Source of the DNA: Streptomyces sp. NBC_00190
GTDB taxonomy: Bacteria > Actinomycetota > Actinomycetes > Streptomycetales > Streptomycetaceae
DNA length: 64,000 nt
Reading direction: 5' to 3'
Assembly (NCBI RefSeq): GCF_036203305.1
Contig: NZ_CP108132.1
Location: forward strand, 1-64,000
A program made the translations under genes and the position numbers. Below are positions 7,869-16,236 of the stretch, in pieces (position 1 is the stretch's first letter; each line of letters starts with the position of its first letter). The notes beneath the pieces are model-generated. The model did no database searches. It was not told the DNA's origin and saw nothing but the letters and a program-made list of their open reading frames with translations.

Positions 7869-8325
7869 GCCACGCTAACGACCACAACCCCCGCAATCAC
7901 CCGGGAAACCAGCCAGCCTCCACACCCACCTCATCCCCACCCGCCAACCTCCACCCCGATCCCCCCACAACCCGCCCCTTCGCCCCGCCCAGACCTAAAG
8001 TCTGGCCAGTCACCGGTCGAAAAAATGGCGCCTGCCCAGGGACGATGCGCGGTGAGTCCGCGCGCACGTTCCCCCCATGCGTACCCCCCTCGCGCACCCC
8101 CTTGGATCCCCCCATGGGCTCCCCCGATGGGTACCCCCATGTGCGCCAGGGCGGATCGGGGCCGAGCGTGTGTCACACAAGGACTCCCACGGGGGTTGAC
8201 GGGCTAGCGCCATGGTCAGACCCGTGACACGGCCCCGGTGTGACAGGGCGTGTGACAGGCCGGTGTGACACCCGGCCGGGACGTGGTCGCGGCCCATGTG
8301 CACGCGGGTGCAGTGCACGCGCGAA
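7869..8325. other. promoter-side intergenic region with iteron-like repeats
   Basis: No gene is recognised in this ~450-bp stretch upstream of the lipoprotein operon. It is C-rich near 7900-8130 and carries the GTGTGACA repeat cluster described separately. Two direct copies of GTGCACGCG also occur near 8296 and 8311. Confidence 0.5.
8168..8271. repeat. GTGTGACA repeat cluster
   Basis: Direct copies of GTGTGACA start at 8238, 8250 and 8263 (12-13-bp spacing, roughly one helical turn). A related GTGACAC lies at 8224 and an imperfect palindrome GTGTGTCACAC at 8168-8178. Regular spacing of identical octamers is typical of iterons or of a multi-site operator. The cluster lies about 360 bp upstream of the - strand lipoprotein and exported-protein pair. 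Confidence 0.7.
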
Positions 8326-8359
8326 CGGCGGGGCCGCCCTGGAGAGGGCCGCCCCGCCG
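8326..8359. terminator. hairpin terminator after the 8372 HTH gene
   Basis: 15-bp arms, 8326-8340 and 8345-8359, with a single mismatch and a GGAG loop, starting 12 bases after the stop codon of the - strand HTH gene. Confidence 0.8.
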
Positions 8360-8371
8360 TCGGTTCCTCGC

Positions 8372-9133
8372 TCAGGCTGCGAGGCGCTCTACAAAGCGCC
8401 GGGCGTCGATCGGCGAGTTGGCGGCGCGTCGAGCTATGGCCGCTTCCGCCGCGTCGAACCAACTGGGCTTCGGGTACACCTGCTGCTTCCTGGCCCATTC
8501 GTTGTACTGGGGACCGAACTGGGAGGAGTGGAACTGAACGAGCCAGAACACGGCGAACGGGCTCACATCCCGAACCCGGGACCAGGCGGCGAACCAGGCC
8601 GGCAGCCTGTCGCGCGACACCTGGCAGCCCTGAAGGAAGCTCAGGTACTGCAGGATGTCGACGGGCATGGCCTGCCCGTTGACGATGCGGTGGGCCGTGC
8701 TTCGGGACAGGTTCCAGCCTTCGGCCCGCTCGGACAGCACTCGAAGCGACGGGCGACCGGCGGCAGCGTAGGCGTCCCGCAGGGCACGGCTCAGGTCGGC
8801 TTCGCTGGAGGCGAGGTCGGGCCGCGGTACGGCCGTAGAGCCGCTGGGCCGGCGCCAGGCCTCCTGCGCGCGGGAGTGGAGTTGCCGCGCGCGCTCGTGG
8901 TGGGGGGTGCCGCTGCTGATGCCACAGGCGCCCAGATACCCCTCAACGCACTCCCAGGTGGGCAGCGTCTTCCCAGACGCGGCGCGCTTGAGGGGGGAGG
9001 CTCCCCGCTGGCTGCGCTCCGCCAGCGTGCTGTAGGGGATACCGCCTCGCACGTCGCGGAGGAACTGGGCCAGCTCCCCCAGCGCGGGGACCGTGTGGTC
9101 GACAGGGGCTTCGGGGCGCCCCACCCGGCCCAC
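8372..9133 (-). CDS. XRE-like DNA-binding protein with two HTH segments
   Basis: 253 residues with two helix-turn-helix-like parts: around 15-75 (elements PYSTLAERSQRG and TWECVEGYLGACG) and around 110-165 (PSLRVLSERAEGWNLSRSTA then HRIVNG). The C-terminal ~80 residues contain a Trp-rich helical domain without membrane segments. The GTG start at 9133 overlaps by one base the TAG of the upstream small membrane protein, so the two are translationally coupled. This is the same pairing (HTH protein plus small membrane protein) seen three more times in the window, but here as an operon and without the HTH protein's own membrane anchor. Confidence 0.75.
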   Translation of the reverse strand: MGRVGRPEAPVDHTVPALGELAQFLRDVRGGIPYSTLAERSQRGASPLKRAASGKTLPTWECVEGYLGACGISSGTPHHERARQLHSRAQEAWRRPSGSTAVPRPDLASSEADLSRALRDAYAAAGRPSLRVLSERAEGWNLSRSTAHRIVNGQAMPVDILQYLSFLQGCQVSRDRLPAWFAAWSRVRDVSPFAVFWLVQFHSSQFGPQYNEWARKQQVYPKPSWFDAAEAAIARRAANSPIDARRFVERLAA

Positions 9134-9423
9134 TAGTTCACGCTCCCGTTGCCGGGGCCCCCGAGGGCGGCGTTCAGCAGCCGCCGCAGCAGGCCGCCCC
9201 CGCCGCCCTTGCCGTTCCTGACGTTGGAGGCGACCAGGACGGCGACGCTGACCGCGCCAGCGCCGCCCAGCAGGACGAGGATGTCCTGCACGGGCATGTG
9301 CGCGATGAGGCTGAGGAGCACGGCGGCCGCCAGATAGGCGGCGATGACGAAGGCGTGGGCCATGCCGAAGCGCACGCCGGAGGCCGGGGCCGAGGCCCCG
9401 TCGATCGTGTTCAATTCAGACAC
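9133..9423 (-). CDS. small two-helix membrane protein coupled to the HTH gene
   Basis: 96 residues: a hydrophilic N-terminus, two hydrophobic helices at about 22-43 and 47-67, then a Gly-rich basic tail. The frame begins with GTG 9423, but AAGGG lies only one base from it; a TTG three codons later (9414) has ideal spacing and may be the true start. It is co-transcribed with the HTH gene 8372-9133 (TAGTG overlap). The size and layout match the other small membrane proteins here, but no family is recognised. Confidence 0.65.
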   Translation of the reverse strand: MSELNTIDGASAPASGVRFGMAHAFVIAAYLAAAVLLSLIAHMPVQDILVLLGGAGAVSVAVLVASNVRNGKGGGGGLLRRLLNAALGGPGNGSVN

Positions 9424-10394
9424 CCTTCACGGGTAGGGGTCGACGGCCCTCTCTAGGGCCGCCGACCGGCTGCTACTGGCTCCAACAGGCCGAATTCCGC
9501 TAGGTGATTGGCGTCACCTGAGCAGCGGAACGAAGCACTGCCGACCAAGAATCCCAGCCCGTAGCCCCTCTACGCCAAGAGCCCTGTGTTGGCCCCGAAG
9601 ATGTCCCAATTGTTGGCCCCGAGCCCAACGCACCCGCATGACCTCTGACCTGCGAAAATGCTGCTTCCTGGGCGTCCGAAATTCATTGGCCCGACTTTTG
9701 TCCCAGCAAGGTAAGTGATACCTCAGCCACGGCGGCCGTAGCCTCAACCTCGTTACGCGCGCTATCCCCGATGGCGAGTCATGCGCGTTTACAGGCGCCC
9801 TGTCTGCTACTGGCTCCAACCAAGGCACACACCAGGGACATTGCGGGTCACGTTGGCGCGTGGCCCGCACGGCGGCCGATGAGCGTACCCACGGTGCGGA
9901 CATCGGCCTTTGCCGTACCCGAGGCAACCAGCGGACCAAAACCCGCACAACGCCACCTGAGGGCCTTTCAGGGCCCTCTCCAACAAAGGACCCGGGGTCT
10001 CGCCGTTCGGCCCTCACGCGGCCACGCAGAGCCCGTGCCGGGCCTGTCGCGGTCCCCACTCCGGCCGGAGAGGCCGGATCCTCTCCTCGCAGGGCTTCAG
10101 CAGTCGGCCGCACTCCGGTTCCGCCCCGAGGCTGTCGCACCCATCCCAGACCCACGGTTCAGACCCCCCCACCGCAGGACACACCGCTCGTGTCGCGCCG
10201 ACAGGCCGACCCGCACGACAGGCCCCCCACGACAGCTCCGGTGGGCTTCCCGCGCACGCGGGTGCACGCGCACGCGTGCACGCCTTGGGATCGGTCGCTC
10301 CGGCCGGGGCACACACAAAATCAGCCTCGGGGTCGGTGCCGGCGGGGCCGTGAGGGACCGTCACCAGGACACCGTCCGCACCAGGAAGCCGCAG
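9424..10394. other. ~970 bp without a recognised gene
   Basis: Frames on both strands overlap without family resemblance. A short direct repeat GTTGGCCCCGA occurs twice near 9590 and 9613. Composition drops in GC at 9480-9740, consistent with regulatory or decayed DNA. Confidence 0.5.
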
Positions 10395-10565
10395 GCGCCC
10401 CGCTGAGCGCCTTTCGGGAACCGCTGCGACCGGAGGGGCCGGAGGGGCCGGAGGGGCCGGAACGGGCCGGAACGGGCCGGAACGGGCCGGAACGGGCCGG
10501 AGGGGCCGGAGGGGCCGGAACGGGCGGAGGGGCCGGAACGGGCTGTGAGACGCTCAGCGGGGCGC
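10395..10565. repeat. 10-bp tandem repeats enclosed by a 15-bp inverted repeat
   Basis: GCGCCCCGCTGAGCG at 10395-10409 is perfectly complementary to CGCTCAGCGGGGCGC at 10551-10565. Between them, at 10431-10542, lie about eleven tandem copies of a 10-bp unit, GGGCCGGAAC or GGGCCGGAGG. The inverted repeat lies directly after the stop of the - strand plasmid-type pseudogene (10573). The unit is too short and uniform for a CRISPR. It could be a plasmid locus (origin or partition site) or a structural terminator. Confidence 0.8.
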
Positions 10566-10572
10566 ATAGCGG

Positions 10573-11402
10573 CTAGAACAGGGTTGCTGCGGCCTGCGGT
10601 TCGGTCTGCTGGGCGTAGGCGGCCAACTCGGGGTGCTCCCGGACCAGCTGCTCACGCAGCCGCCGGACCTCCTCAGCCTCCGCCGCCCGGCGGGCGCGGA
10701 CCTCCGCGCTCTTGGCCGCTTCGCGCCCGGCGTGCTCGGCGCAGGCGTCGGCCAGCATCGCGTTCCACTGGGCGGCCGCCTTGGCCCTCTCGGCCTGGGC
10801 GGCGTACGCCGCGTCCCGCTCGGCGAGCAGGTCCGCCGTGGCGTGCTCGATCAGCTCGGCCTCGGTCCGGTCGTGGCACTGCCAGCACAGGCCATCGGTC
10901 GGCCGGGTGCCCTTGCCGGTCGCTGTGCAGCCCTTGCCCTCGCAGTCCCACCACACCGGGGTCGGCCCGGTCTCCCCACGGGGCCCGGGCACGATGCCCT
11001 GCCGCCGCGCGGCAAGGCGTTCCGCCCTGCGCTTCTCGCACTTCGGGCAGACGTCCTGCGGGCCCAGTTGGATCCGGGCGCCGTCCTCGCACATCGGGTC
11101 CGGGCAATCCGTGGGCGGGCGCACCAGGCCCACCGCAACACCGACCGCTGAGCCGATCCCCTTGCCGCCCGGCAAGGCGTCCGTGGCGTAGCCGTGGTTC
11201 CACCACCGGCGCCGCACCCGCGCTGCCAGCTGCTCAGCGGACCGGCGGCCAGGGCGGCCAGGATCGTGTCCCGGATGACCACCGGCCGGTACTTCGGCAG
11301 CAGGACGGTCAGGGCCTCGGGCCAGGCAGCCTCCACCATGGCCACCGCGGCGGCCTGCTCGGCCGAGAACCGGGTGCCGGCCTGGGACGCCCTTCGCAGC
11401 AC
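10573..11402 (-). pseudogene. frameshifted, 5-prime-truncated plasmid-type (Rep-associated?) protein
   Basis: One frame (from about 11402 to 11240) encodes a helical segment including EQAAAVAMVEAAWPEALTVL and VIRDTILAALAAGP. The coding sense then moves to another frame (SAEQLAARVRRRWWNHGY onward) which runs to 10573 through two cysteine clusters (CPDPMCEDG, CPKCEKRR, CEGKGC, CWQCHDR) and an Ala/Glu/Arg-rich coiled tail. The tail resembles C-terminal regions of replication-associated proteins that I recall from Streptomyces plasmids; a search is needed to be sure. No start lies in either frame and 11403-12000 is decayed, so the gene is broken. Confidence 0.6.
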
Positions 11403-12001
11403 GACGAGGCAGTGCCAGCGCTCAGTGAGACCCAGACCGCCCTAAGAAGCGGCGCTTGCAGGACCTCGTCCGTCTCTCGAACGACAGGCTGGATAGGGTC
11501 CTTGGATCCGAGCGGGGCCTCCCAGCCGACCTGGCTGAGCTCTCTGCCCATCACCGGTGAGCGAGCAAGCGGGCGCGCAGCTGGTGGGCTGGCTGGGTTC
11601 GCGGAGATCGGTCATGACCGGTGACCGATGGAGGCCGGGCCGGTCACCGGTCATAGGGGCGAAGGCGGTCACTTGACCATCGGCCATCGGTCAAAGCACA
11701 GGTCAGAGGCACTTGGCGCTGCGGGGACCGGTTCACCGTCGACCGGGTGAACGTGACGGCGGACCCCTGGCCCCGCCCAGTCATCCGTCTCTCAGGAATG
11801 GCCGTTGGCTGGGCTTCGGATCGGTCGTGGCTGCTGGTGAGCGAGTCGATCGGGGGACCGGGCATGCCTCAGCAGTCACCAGCGCCTGTCACCAGTCACC
11901 AGTCACCAGTCACCAGCGTCGGTCACCAGCGTCGGTCACCGGTGTCGCTCGCCGGTCACCTTCAGGGTCACCGGTCATCGGTCATGAGGGTGTGATCAGC
12001 T
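11403..12001. repeat. decayed region rich in GGTCACCGGT-type repeats
   Basis: No gene is recognised. From about 11550 to 11990 there are many copies of a GGTCAC/GTGACC core. A 7-bp tandem run (GTCACCA) at about 11876-11920 passes into GGTCACCAGC, GGTCACCGG and CGGTCAT copies, and more distant copies lie at 11610-11660 (GGTCATGACCGGTGACC, CGGTCACCGGTCAT). The core occurs in both orientations, as expected for iterons or operators of a plasmid control protein. It sits between the spread gene and the broken plasmid-type gene. Confidence 0.65.
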
Positions 12002-13657
12002 TCAGACCGAGCGAAGGTGCGCGCGCCCGTGCTGCCGGCGTTGCTCGGCGAGGTGCTTGCCTGCGTCGATCACGCGGCGCTGACCGGTCTTCGGCGACAC
12101 CCCCAAGCGGCGGGCAGCCTCTGCCCCGGACAGCCTCGCACCGGTTTCCTCTGCCTCGACCAGCCATCCGGCGACGGTAAGAATCTGCTGCTGGACCGGG
12201 CCCAGGTCAGCCTCCTCGGTCTGCTGCTCGGGCAGCCGAGCAGCGGCCGCACCAGTATCGGTGGCAGTGGCCTGCCAGTGCCCGGTCTCCCCTGATGCTG
12301 CGGGGCCCAGATGATCGGTCAGGACGTCGAAGGAGGTCTGCTGGTGACTTGCTACAGCCGACAGTCGATCATCTGCCGACGGCGCCGGTACCTGGCCGGA
12401 CTCAGGTGCCGTTTCGGCGGGTGCGCGGACGTCACTTCGGGCCGCCGAGGGCTCAAAGAAGGGGTGGGGACCGCCGCCCGTTCGGTGACCGGTCACCGAA
12501 CCCTCATCGGTCAGGGCCTTCCGGCTTCCGGGGAACCCGGCCAGCAGTTCCTCCACCTCTCTGGCGGGCAGAGGCCCGCCCGACATCGGGTCCACCACTC
12601 CGTAGGCCTCGGCCAGGTGCGAGACGAACGCAGCGGCGTCAGGGAACTCGCCAATACGCGCCGCGTAAGAGCGGTATGCCTCCCAGAGCTCCATCTCCGT
12701 CAAATGACCGGGCTCGGCGGCCCTGGGAGCGATTGGCTGTGGCCCGCTCGCCGCTGACTCGTCGCGACCGTAAAGATGGGCGGGACCGAACCCGTCCTGA
12801 TCGGCAGCCGGCTCCAATGCGTGAGTGAAGCCCGCATCCGTACCTGTGGGACCCGCTACAGACCGCTCCCCCACCGTGCCTGGAGCAGCCACCGAAACGC
12901 GCCGAGGTGTATCAGCCCGCTCTACCGTCTGGTGATCGGCAGTCTCCGGCGCCGACGGCAATACGGCCGGCTCTATCCCCGTCACCGCCAGCGCCTCCGG
13001 CGCCGTCCGCGACAGCGGCACACCGATGCGGGCGAGCCGCAGCGGCATCAGCGCCTCCACCGGGGCCTTGCGCCGCCAGGCCCGCCCGTACCGCGCCTGC
13101 AGCCGGGCCTGGTATATCAGCCGGTCCTGCTCCATGCCGACCGCCTGCTCGTAGGAGCGCAGCTCCCACAGCTTCATCCGGCGCCACAGCTTGAACGTGG
13201 GCACCGGCGACAGCAGCCACCGGGTGATGCGCACGCCCTCCATGTGCCGGTCCGCGGTGATGTCCGCGATCCGGCCCACCGCGTGCCGGGCCGCCTCCAC
13301 CGTCACCACGAACAGGATCGGGATCACGGCGTGCATACCGACGCCCAGCGGGTCCGGCCAGGCCGCGGCACCGTTGAAGGCGATCGTCGCGATCGTCAGC
13401 AGCCACGCCGTCTGGCGCAGCAGCGGGAAGGGGATCCGGATCCACGTCAGCAGCAGGTCCAGCGCGAGCAGCACGCAGATGCCCGCGTCGATGCCGATGG
13501 GGAAGACGAGCGAGAAGTTACCGAAGCCTTTTTGCAGGGCGAGCGCGCGCACCGCGGAGTACGAGCCCGCGAAACCAATCGCCGCGATGACGACGGCCCC
13601 GGCGACCACGACGCCGATGAGTATCCGGTGCGTACGAGACAGCTGAAGCTGAGTCAC
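12002..13657 (-). CDS. DUF2637 / SpdB2-like plasmid spread protein with C-terminal HTH
   Basis: 551 residues. Residues ~8-150 contain four hydrophobic helices with the SYSAVRALA, FPIGIDAGICVLLALDLLL and VVTVEAARHAV elements of DUF2637, the SpdB2-like family that aids intramycelial plasmid spread. A basic amphipathic stretch follows, then a long hydrophilic linker. The last ~60 residues (VQQQILTVAGWLVE, LSGAEAARRLGVSPKTGQRR) form an HTH. GTG 13657 has AGGAG only three bases upstream, unusually close. Such proteins act at the membrane next to the FtsK-like transfer protein, and no tra gene is in this window. Confidence 0.85.
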   Translation of the reverse strand: MTQLQLSRTHRILIGVVVAGAVVIAAIGFAGSYSAVRALALQKGFGNFSLVFPIGIDAGICVLLALDLLLTWIRIPFPLLRQTAWLLTIATIAFNGAAAWPDPLGVGMHAVIPILFVVTVEAARHAVGRIADITADRHMEGVRITRWLLSPVPTFKLWRRMKLWELRSYEQAVGMEQDRLIYQARLQARYGRAWRRKAPVEALMPLRLARIGVPLSRTAPEALAVTGIEPAVLPSAPETADHQTVERADTPRRVSVAAPGTVGERSVAGPTGTDAGFTHALEPAADQDGFGPAHLYGRDESAASGPQPIAPRAAEPGHLTEMELWEAYRSYAARIGEFPDAAAFVSHLAEAYGVVDPMSGGPLPAREVEELLAGFPGSRKALTDEGSVTGHRTGGGPHPFFEPSAARSDVRAPAETAPESGQVPAPSADDRLSAVASHQQTSFDVLTDHLGPAASGETGHWQATATDTGAAAARLPEQQTEEADLGPVQQQILTVAGWLVEAEETGARLSGAEAARRLGVSPKTGQRRVIDAGKHLAEQRRQHGRAHLRSV

Positions 13658-14100
13658 GTGCTCCTACCCCTCCATCAGTCCCTGTCCTGATCATCGTTCA
13701 CATTCCCATCGGCCAGGCACAGGACGCCGCAATAATCAGCAGAAGAGGCGCAGGCGCCGTTTTCAGGCAGGGCTTCAACCACCGGTGACGGATAACGCGG
13801 ACCTGCCGTCGCAACGTGCCGACTAGCACCCTGCACACACGAGGAACTGCAACGGACCCGCTCAGCGACTGCTCAGCCACAGAAGGTGCGCCCCAGCGAT
13901 TCCCGCACGCGTCATGCGGCACAAGGGAGCTACTCCGCACCATCGACGGCATCAGCCACTGTGCTGCTGGCCTCCAACCACAACCACAGACTTCCCGCCA
14001 CAAGTCGAGCGTGCTGTACCGACGACGCGAGTACCGGAGCGAAGCGCAGGGCGCAGCCAACCCGTGGGGTCCGCACTGGCATGCCGGAGATCAGCCGACG
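13658..14100. other. intergenic upstream of repL, no gene
   Basis: About 440 bp without a credible frame between the divergent spread gene and the replication operon. It is the likely site of promoters for both, but I cannot name -10/-35 boxes with confidence. Confidence 0.4.
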
Positions 14101-14282
14101 ATGCATGAAACTCAGCCGGGGGCGGGGAGGTGTCTTTGTAGATAGCGGCATCTCCCTGACCTGTATAAACACTCGCGATCCATGCAGATGCCTGCATGGA
14201 AAGGTGCTCTCAGGACCCGAGTTGCATGCACGCTCACGCATGGAGGTCACACGTCAAGAGACCGCAACGCGCCGATGCATGG
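14101..14282. promoter_or_regulatory. GCATGG / ATGCATG operator-like cluster before repL
   Basis: The core is a perfect inverted repeat: CCATGCAG (14180-14187), four-base spacer, CTGCATGG (14192-14199). Related elements lie at 14101-14107 (ATGCATG), 14223-14230 (TGCATGCA), 14238-14243 (GCATGG) and 14275-14282 (ATGCATGG). All lie within 250 bp of the repL start. This suggests binding sites for the initiator or its winged-helix partner, hence autoregulation or an origin (inference). Below them the AT-rich TTGATATATAAG at 14305-14316 could hold a -10 box. Confidence 0.7.
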
Positions 14283-14346
14283 AACCATGAATTAGATGAC
14301 GTACTTGATATATAAGTGAGGTGGTTCGAACGAAGGAGCATCTCTA

Positions 14347-14913
14347 GTGGCACAGCCAGCTAGGCGCCCGGCAACACCCCTGCCCCAGCAGAGCGCCAGG
14401 CTTGTTCCCGTTCCCCGGCAGGCGTCGGCGTTCGATGACACCCGCAGCGCGCATCAGATCCTCAAGTCGCTGGAAAAGATCAGCCGTAATGGCGGGCACT
14501 TCACTGCCGACCCGCCCCCGAAGCGCTACGGCTTCGAAGGCGGTACCCACACGAATGTGTCCCAAGTGCTGCAGGAGAATCTGTGGAGGTTCAACCTCTC
14601 GGGCCCAGCCCGCAACCTTCTGGACCACATGTCGGTGACTCACAACGAGGAGGGAGTCGTGGCAGCGAAGCAGACAGCACTGGCAGCCCACTTCGGGTGT
14701 TCGCAGTCCAAGATCAGCCGGGCCCTGACCGAGTTATCGAAGCACCACTTCACTTGGAAGGTGAAGCGGGGCGAGTACCAGCTCAACCCGACATACTCCT
14801 ACCGGTTCAGCAGCACCAAGCACCAAGCCCTGCTCCGCAGGATCGGCGCGGCAACGCTGAAAGCCCACAAGATCGTGATCCCTCCTGCGCCAGAGACGAG
14901 GTCGTCCTCATGA
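14347..14913 (+). CDS. repL: RepL-like plasmid replication initiator
   Basis: 188 residues. After a basic Pro-rich N-terminus comes a winged-helix region: a helix starting FNLSGPARNLLDHM, the VTHNEEGVV turn, then KQTALAAHFGCSQSKISRAL as a clear HTH and the YQLNPTYSYR wing. This is the plan of the RepL (Firmicutes plasmid replication protein) family, in actinomycetes found on linear and circular plasmids. GTG 14347 is preceded by GGAG at 14335-14338. The stop overlaps the next start by four bases (ATGA), so the two proteins are made together. Control probably comes from the GCATGG sites upstream. A MarR-like regulator is the alternative reading. Confidence 0.7.
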   Translation: MAQPARRPATPLPQQSARLVPVPRQASAFDDTRSAHQILKSLEKISRNGGHFTADPPPKRYGFEGGTHTNVSQVLQENLWRFNLSGPARNLLDHMSVTHNEEGVVAAKQTALAAHFGCSQSKISRALTELSKHHFTWKVKRGEYQLNPTYSYRFSSTKHQALLRRIGAATLKAHKIVIPPAPETRSSS

Positions 14914-15377
14914 ACGCCGTCCCCGGCTTCCACAACCCTGAGATCTGGGAACACCTGCCGAACGCCGGGCTGAGCCCTACCGCCCGCGACGTCTTCGACA
15001 TCCTCACCGCCCGCCAGGAACCCGGCGGCACCGTACACATCCGCCAGGACCAGATCGCCGAGCGTCTCGGCATCCCCCAGGCCACCGTGTCCCGCGCAGT
15101 CGGCCAACTCAAGGACAAGGGCATCATCGAAGGCCGAGTCCGTCGCGGCCGCATGCTGATTCACCCTCTGCTCGCCGGCTACGTGTCACTGGCTCACATG
15201 GTCAATCACATCCAGGACCCCGCCACGCACATCTGGCCGCTGAACTTCCCCACCGGCGAAATCCGCCCGCCACGCCGCAGCGACCCCCGGACCGGAACCG
15301 GTTTCGACCCGGACCCCGACGGCGGCGAGGAAGCTCGTGAGGACAAGCCTCACCCCACACTCCTGCTGGCCGGCTGA
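14910..15377 (+). CDS. MarR-type winged-helix partner of repL
   Basis: 155 residues. Residues ~20-95 are a MarR/RepL-like winged helix: LSPTARDVFDILTARQEPGG, then QDQIAERLGIPQATVSRAVG as the recognition HTH and GRVRRGRMLIHP as the wing. The C-terminal ~50 residues are acidic and Pro-rich, probably flexible. The start overlaps repL by four bases. Two similar winged-helix proteins in one operon suggest a two-component initiator or an initiator plus copy-control repressor. Confidence 0.75.
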   Translation: MNAVPGFHNPEIWEHLPNAGLSPTARDVFDILTARQEPGGTVHIRQDQIAERLGIPQATVSRAVGQLKDKGIIEGRVRRGRMLIHPLLAGYVSLAHMVNHIQDPATHIWPLNFPTGEIRPPRRSDPRTGTGFDPDPDGGEEAREDKPHPTLLLAG

Positions 15378-15981
15378 AAACAGACAGACTGATGTGCCCA
15401 CTACGTGGCCAGGTCGGTAACGCCTCCCTCCAGGCTCGTCCCTTGCAACACTGCGGCACCAACCGAATCCGAGGACAGCGAGCTTCCGCCGTCGACATCC
15501 TCGGCTGCGAGGGGGATCGAACACTCCCAGGTGTATGTAGTCGGCGAATGCGGGGCAGGTTCCCGGCGCCAAGAGGGCCGGGGAAAGAGCGTGCGAGCTC
15601 TAGGCGCCGAGAGCAGCAGCGCCTGGAGCCCGCCTCAGCAGGGCCTCGGACACGGCGTGCCCGAAGGCAGAGCCCTTCGTCCTGCCGAACGCCGTGTCCG
15701 AACCCGGGGTGCGGCATCGGGTCTTGGCGCTCAGGGGTCGCCTCCGGGGCAGGGCACGACCACACAGGCGTGTCGAGGAAGCTGGTGCCGTGCCGAGCAC
15801 TCACCCCGCCACGGGCCACGGCACCGGGTGGAAGAAACTTGCCGCAGGGCCAGCACGCCCGGCCCTGGGCCTGTTCCCATGTCAGTTCGCTGAGCTCCGG
15901 AAGGGGTGCGTCCTGGCACCGCACCGATAGGGCAGCCTGCATGGCGATCACGGGGGCACTGGAGCCAAGGTGCTCGATCAT
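15202..15981 (-). CDS. conserved small CxxC protein, C-terminal end uncertain
   Basis: ATG 15981 overlaps the stop of the upstream gene 15978-16202 by four bases. The first ~75 residues look real: LPELSELTWEQAQGRACWPC, then GKFLPPGAVARG and FLDTPVWSCPA, a layout I associate with a common actinomycete small protein with one CxxC and a downstream Cys. Beyond about 15740 the frame stays open to 15202 but runs antisense through the winged-helix gene and is low-complexity basic, so the true end or a frameshift probably lies near 15700-15760. The coordinates give the whole open frame; trust only the first third. Confidence 0.45.
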   Translation of the reverse strand: MIEHLGSSAPVIAMQAALSVRCQDAPLPELSELTWEQAQGRACWPCGKFLPPGAVARGGVSARHGTSFLDTPVWSCPAPEATPERQDPMPHPGFGHGVRQDEGLCLRARRVRGPAEAGSRRCCSRRLELARSFPGPLGAGNLPRIRRLHTPGSVRSPSQPRMSTAEARCPRIRLVPQCCKGRAWREALPTWPRSGHISLSVFSRPAGVWGEACPHELPRRRRGPGRNRFRSGGRCGVAGGFRRWGSSAARCAWRGPGCD

Positions 15982-16202
15982 TCGGCGGCCTTGAGGTTGG
16001 TGGCTGCGGTCGACAACTCGATGCCGTCGGAGCCGCGGATGTAGGCCAGCTCCACCCATCGCTCGTAGAGGACGTTGTCCGACACGTTTTCGTTGGTGAC
16101 GGCCATCAGCTCGCCCTCGGTGCCGGACGCGATGTCTCGGACGCGGCGGCCGAGCAGGGGATGCTCGTCGTGCCCGAAGCCGAGTCTGTGGTTCGCGCTC
16201 AT
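15978..16202 (-). CDS. small conserved hypothetical protein
   Basis: 74 residues, soluble: an N-terminal HPLLGRRVRD segment, a GTEGELMAV beta hairpin, then YERWVELAYIRG and an ELSTAATN ending, which together suggest a compact beta-rich fold. ATG 16202 is preceded by GGAAGAG at good spacing, and the stop overlaps the next gene (ATGA), so they form an operon. I know similar short proteins from Streptomyces but no function. Confidence 0.65.
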   Translation of the reverse strand: MSANHRLGFGHDEHPLLGRRVRDIASGTEGELMAVTNENVSDNVLYERWVELAYIRGSDGIELSTAATNLKAAE

Positions 16203-16236
16203 TGGTCGGTCTCTTCCATGTCGTCGTCGCAGGTGT

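Noticed and set aside
9514..10155. Minus-strand frame of 213 residues
   Set aside because: Random-looking composition, overlaps open frames on the other strand, no ribosome site and no family resemblance.
10431..10542. A CRISPR-like array
   Set aside because: The unit is 10 bp, tandem and without unique spacers, so it is a simple repeat and not a CRISPR. No cas genes are present.
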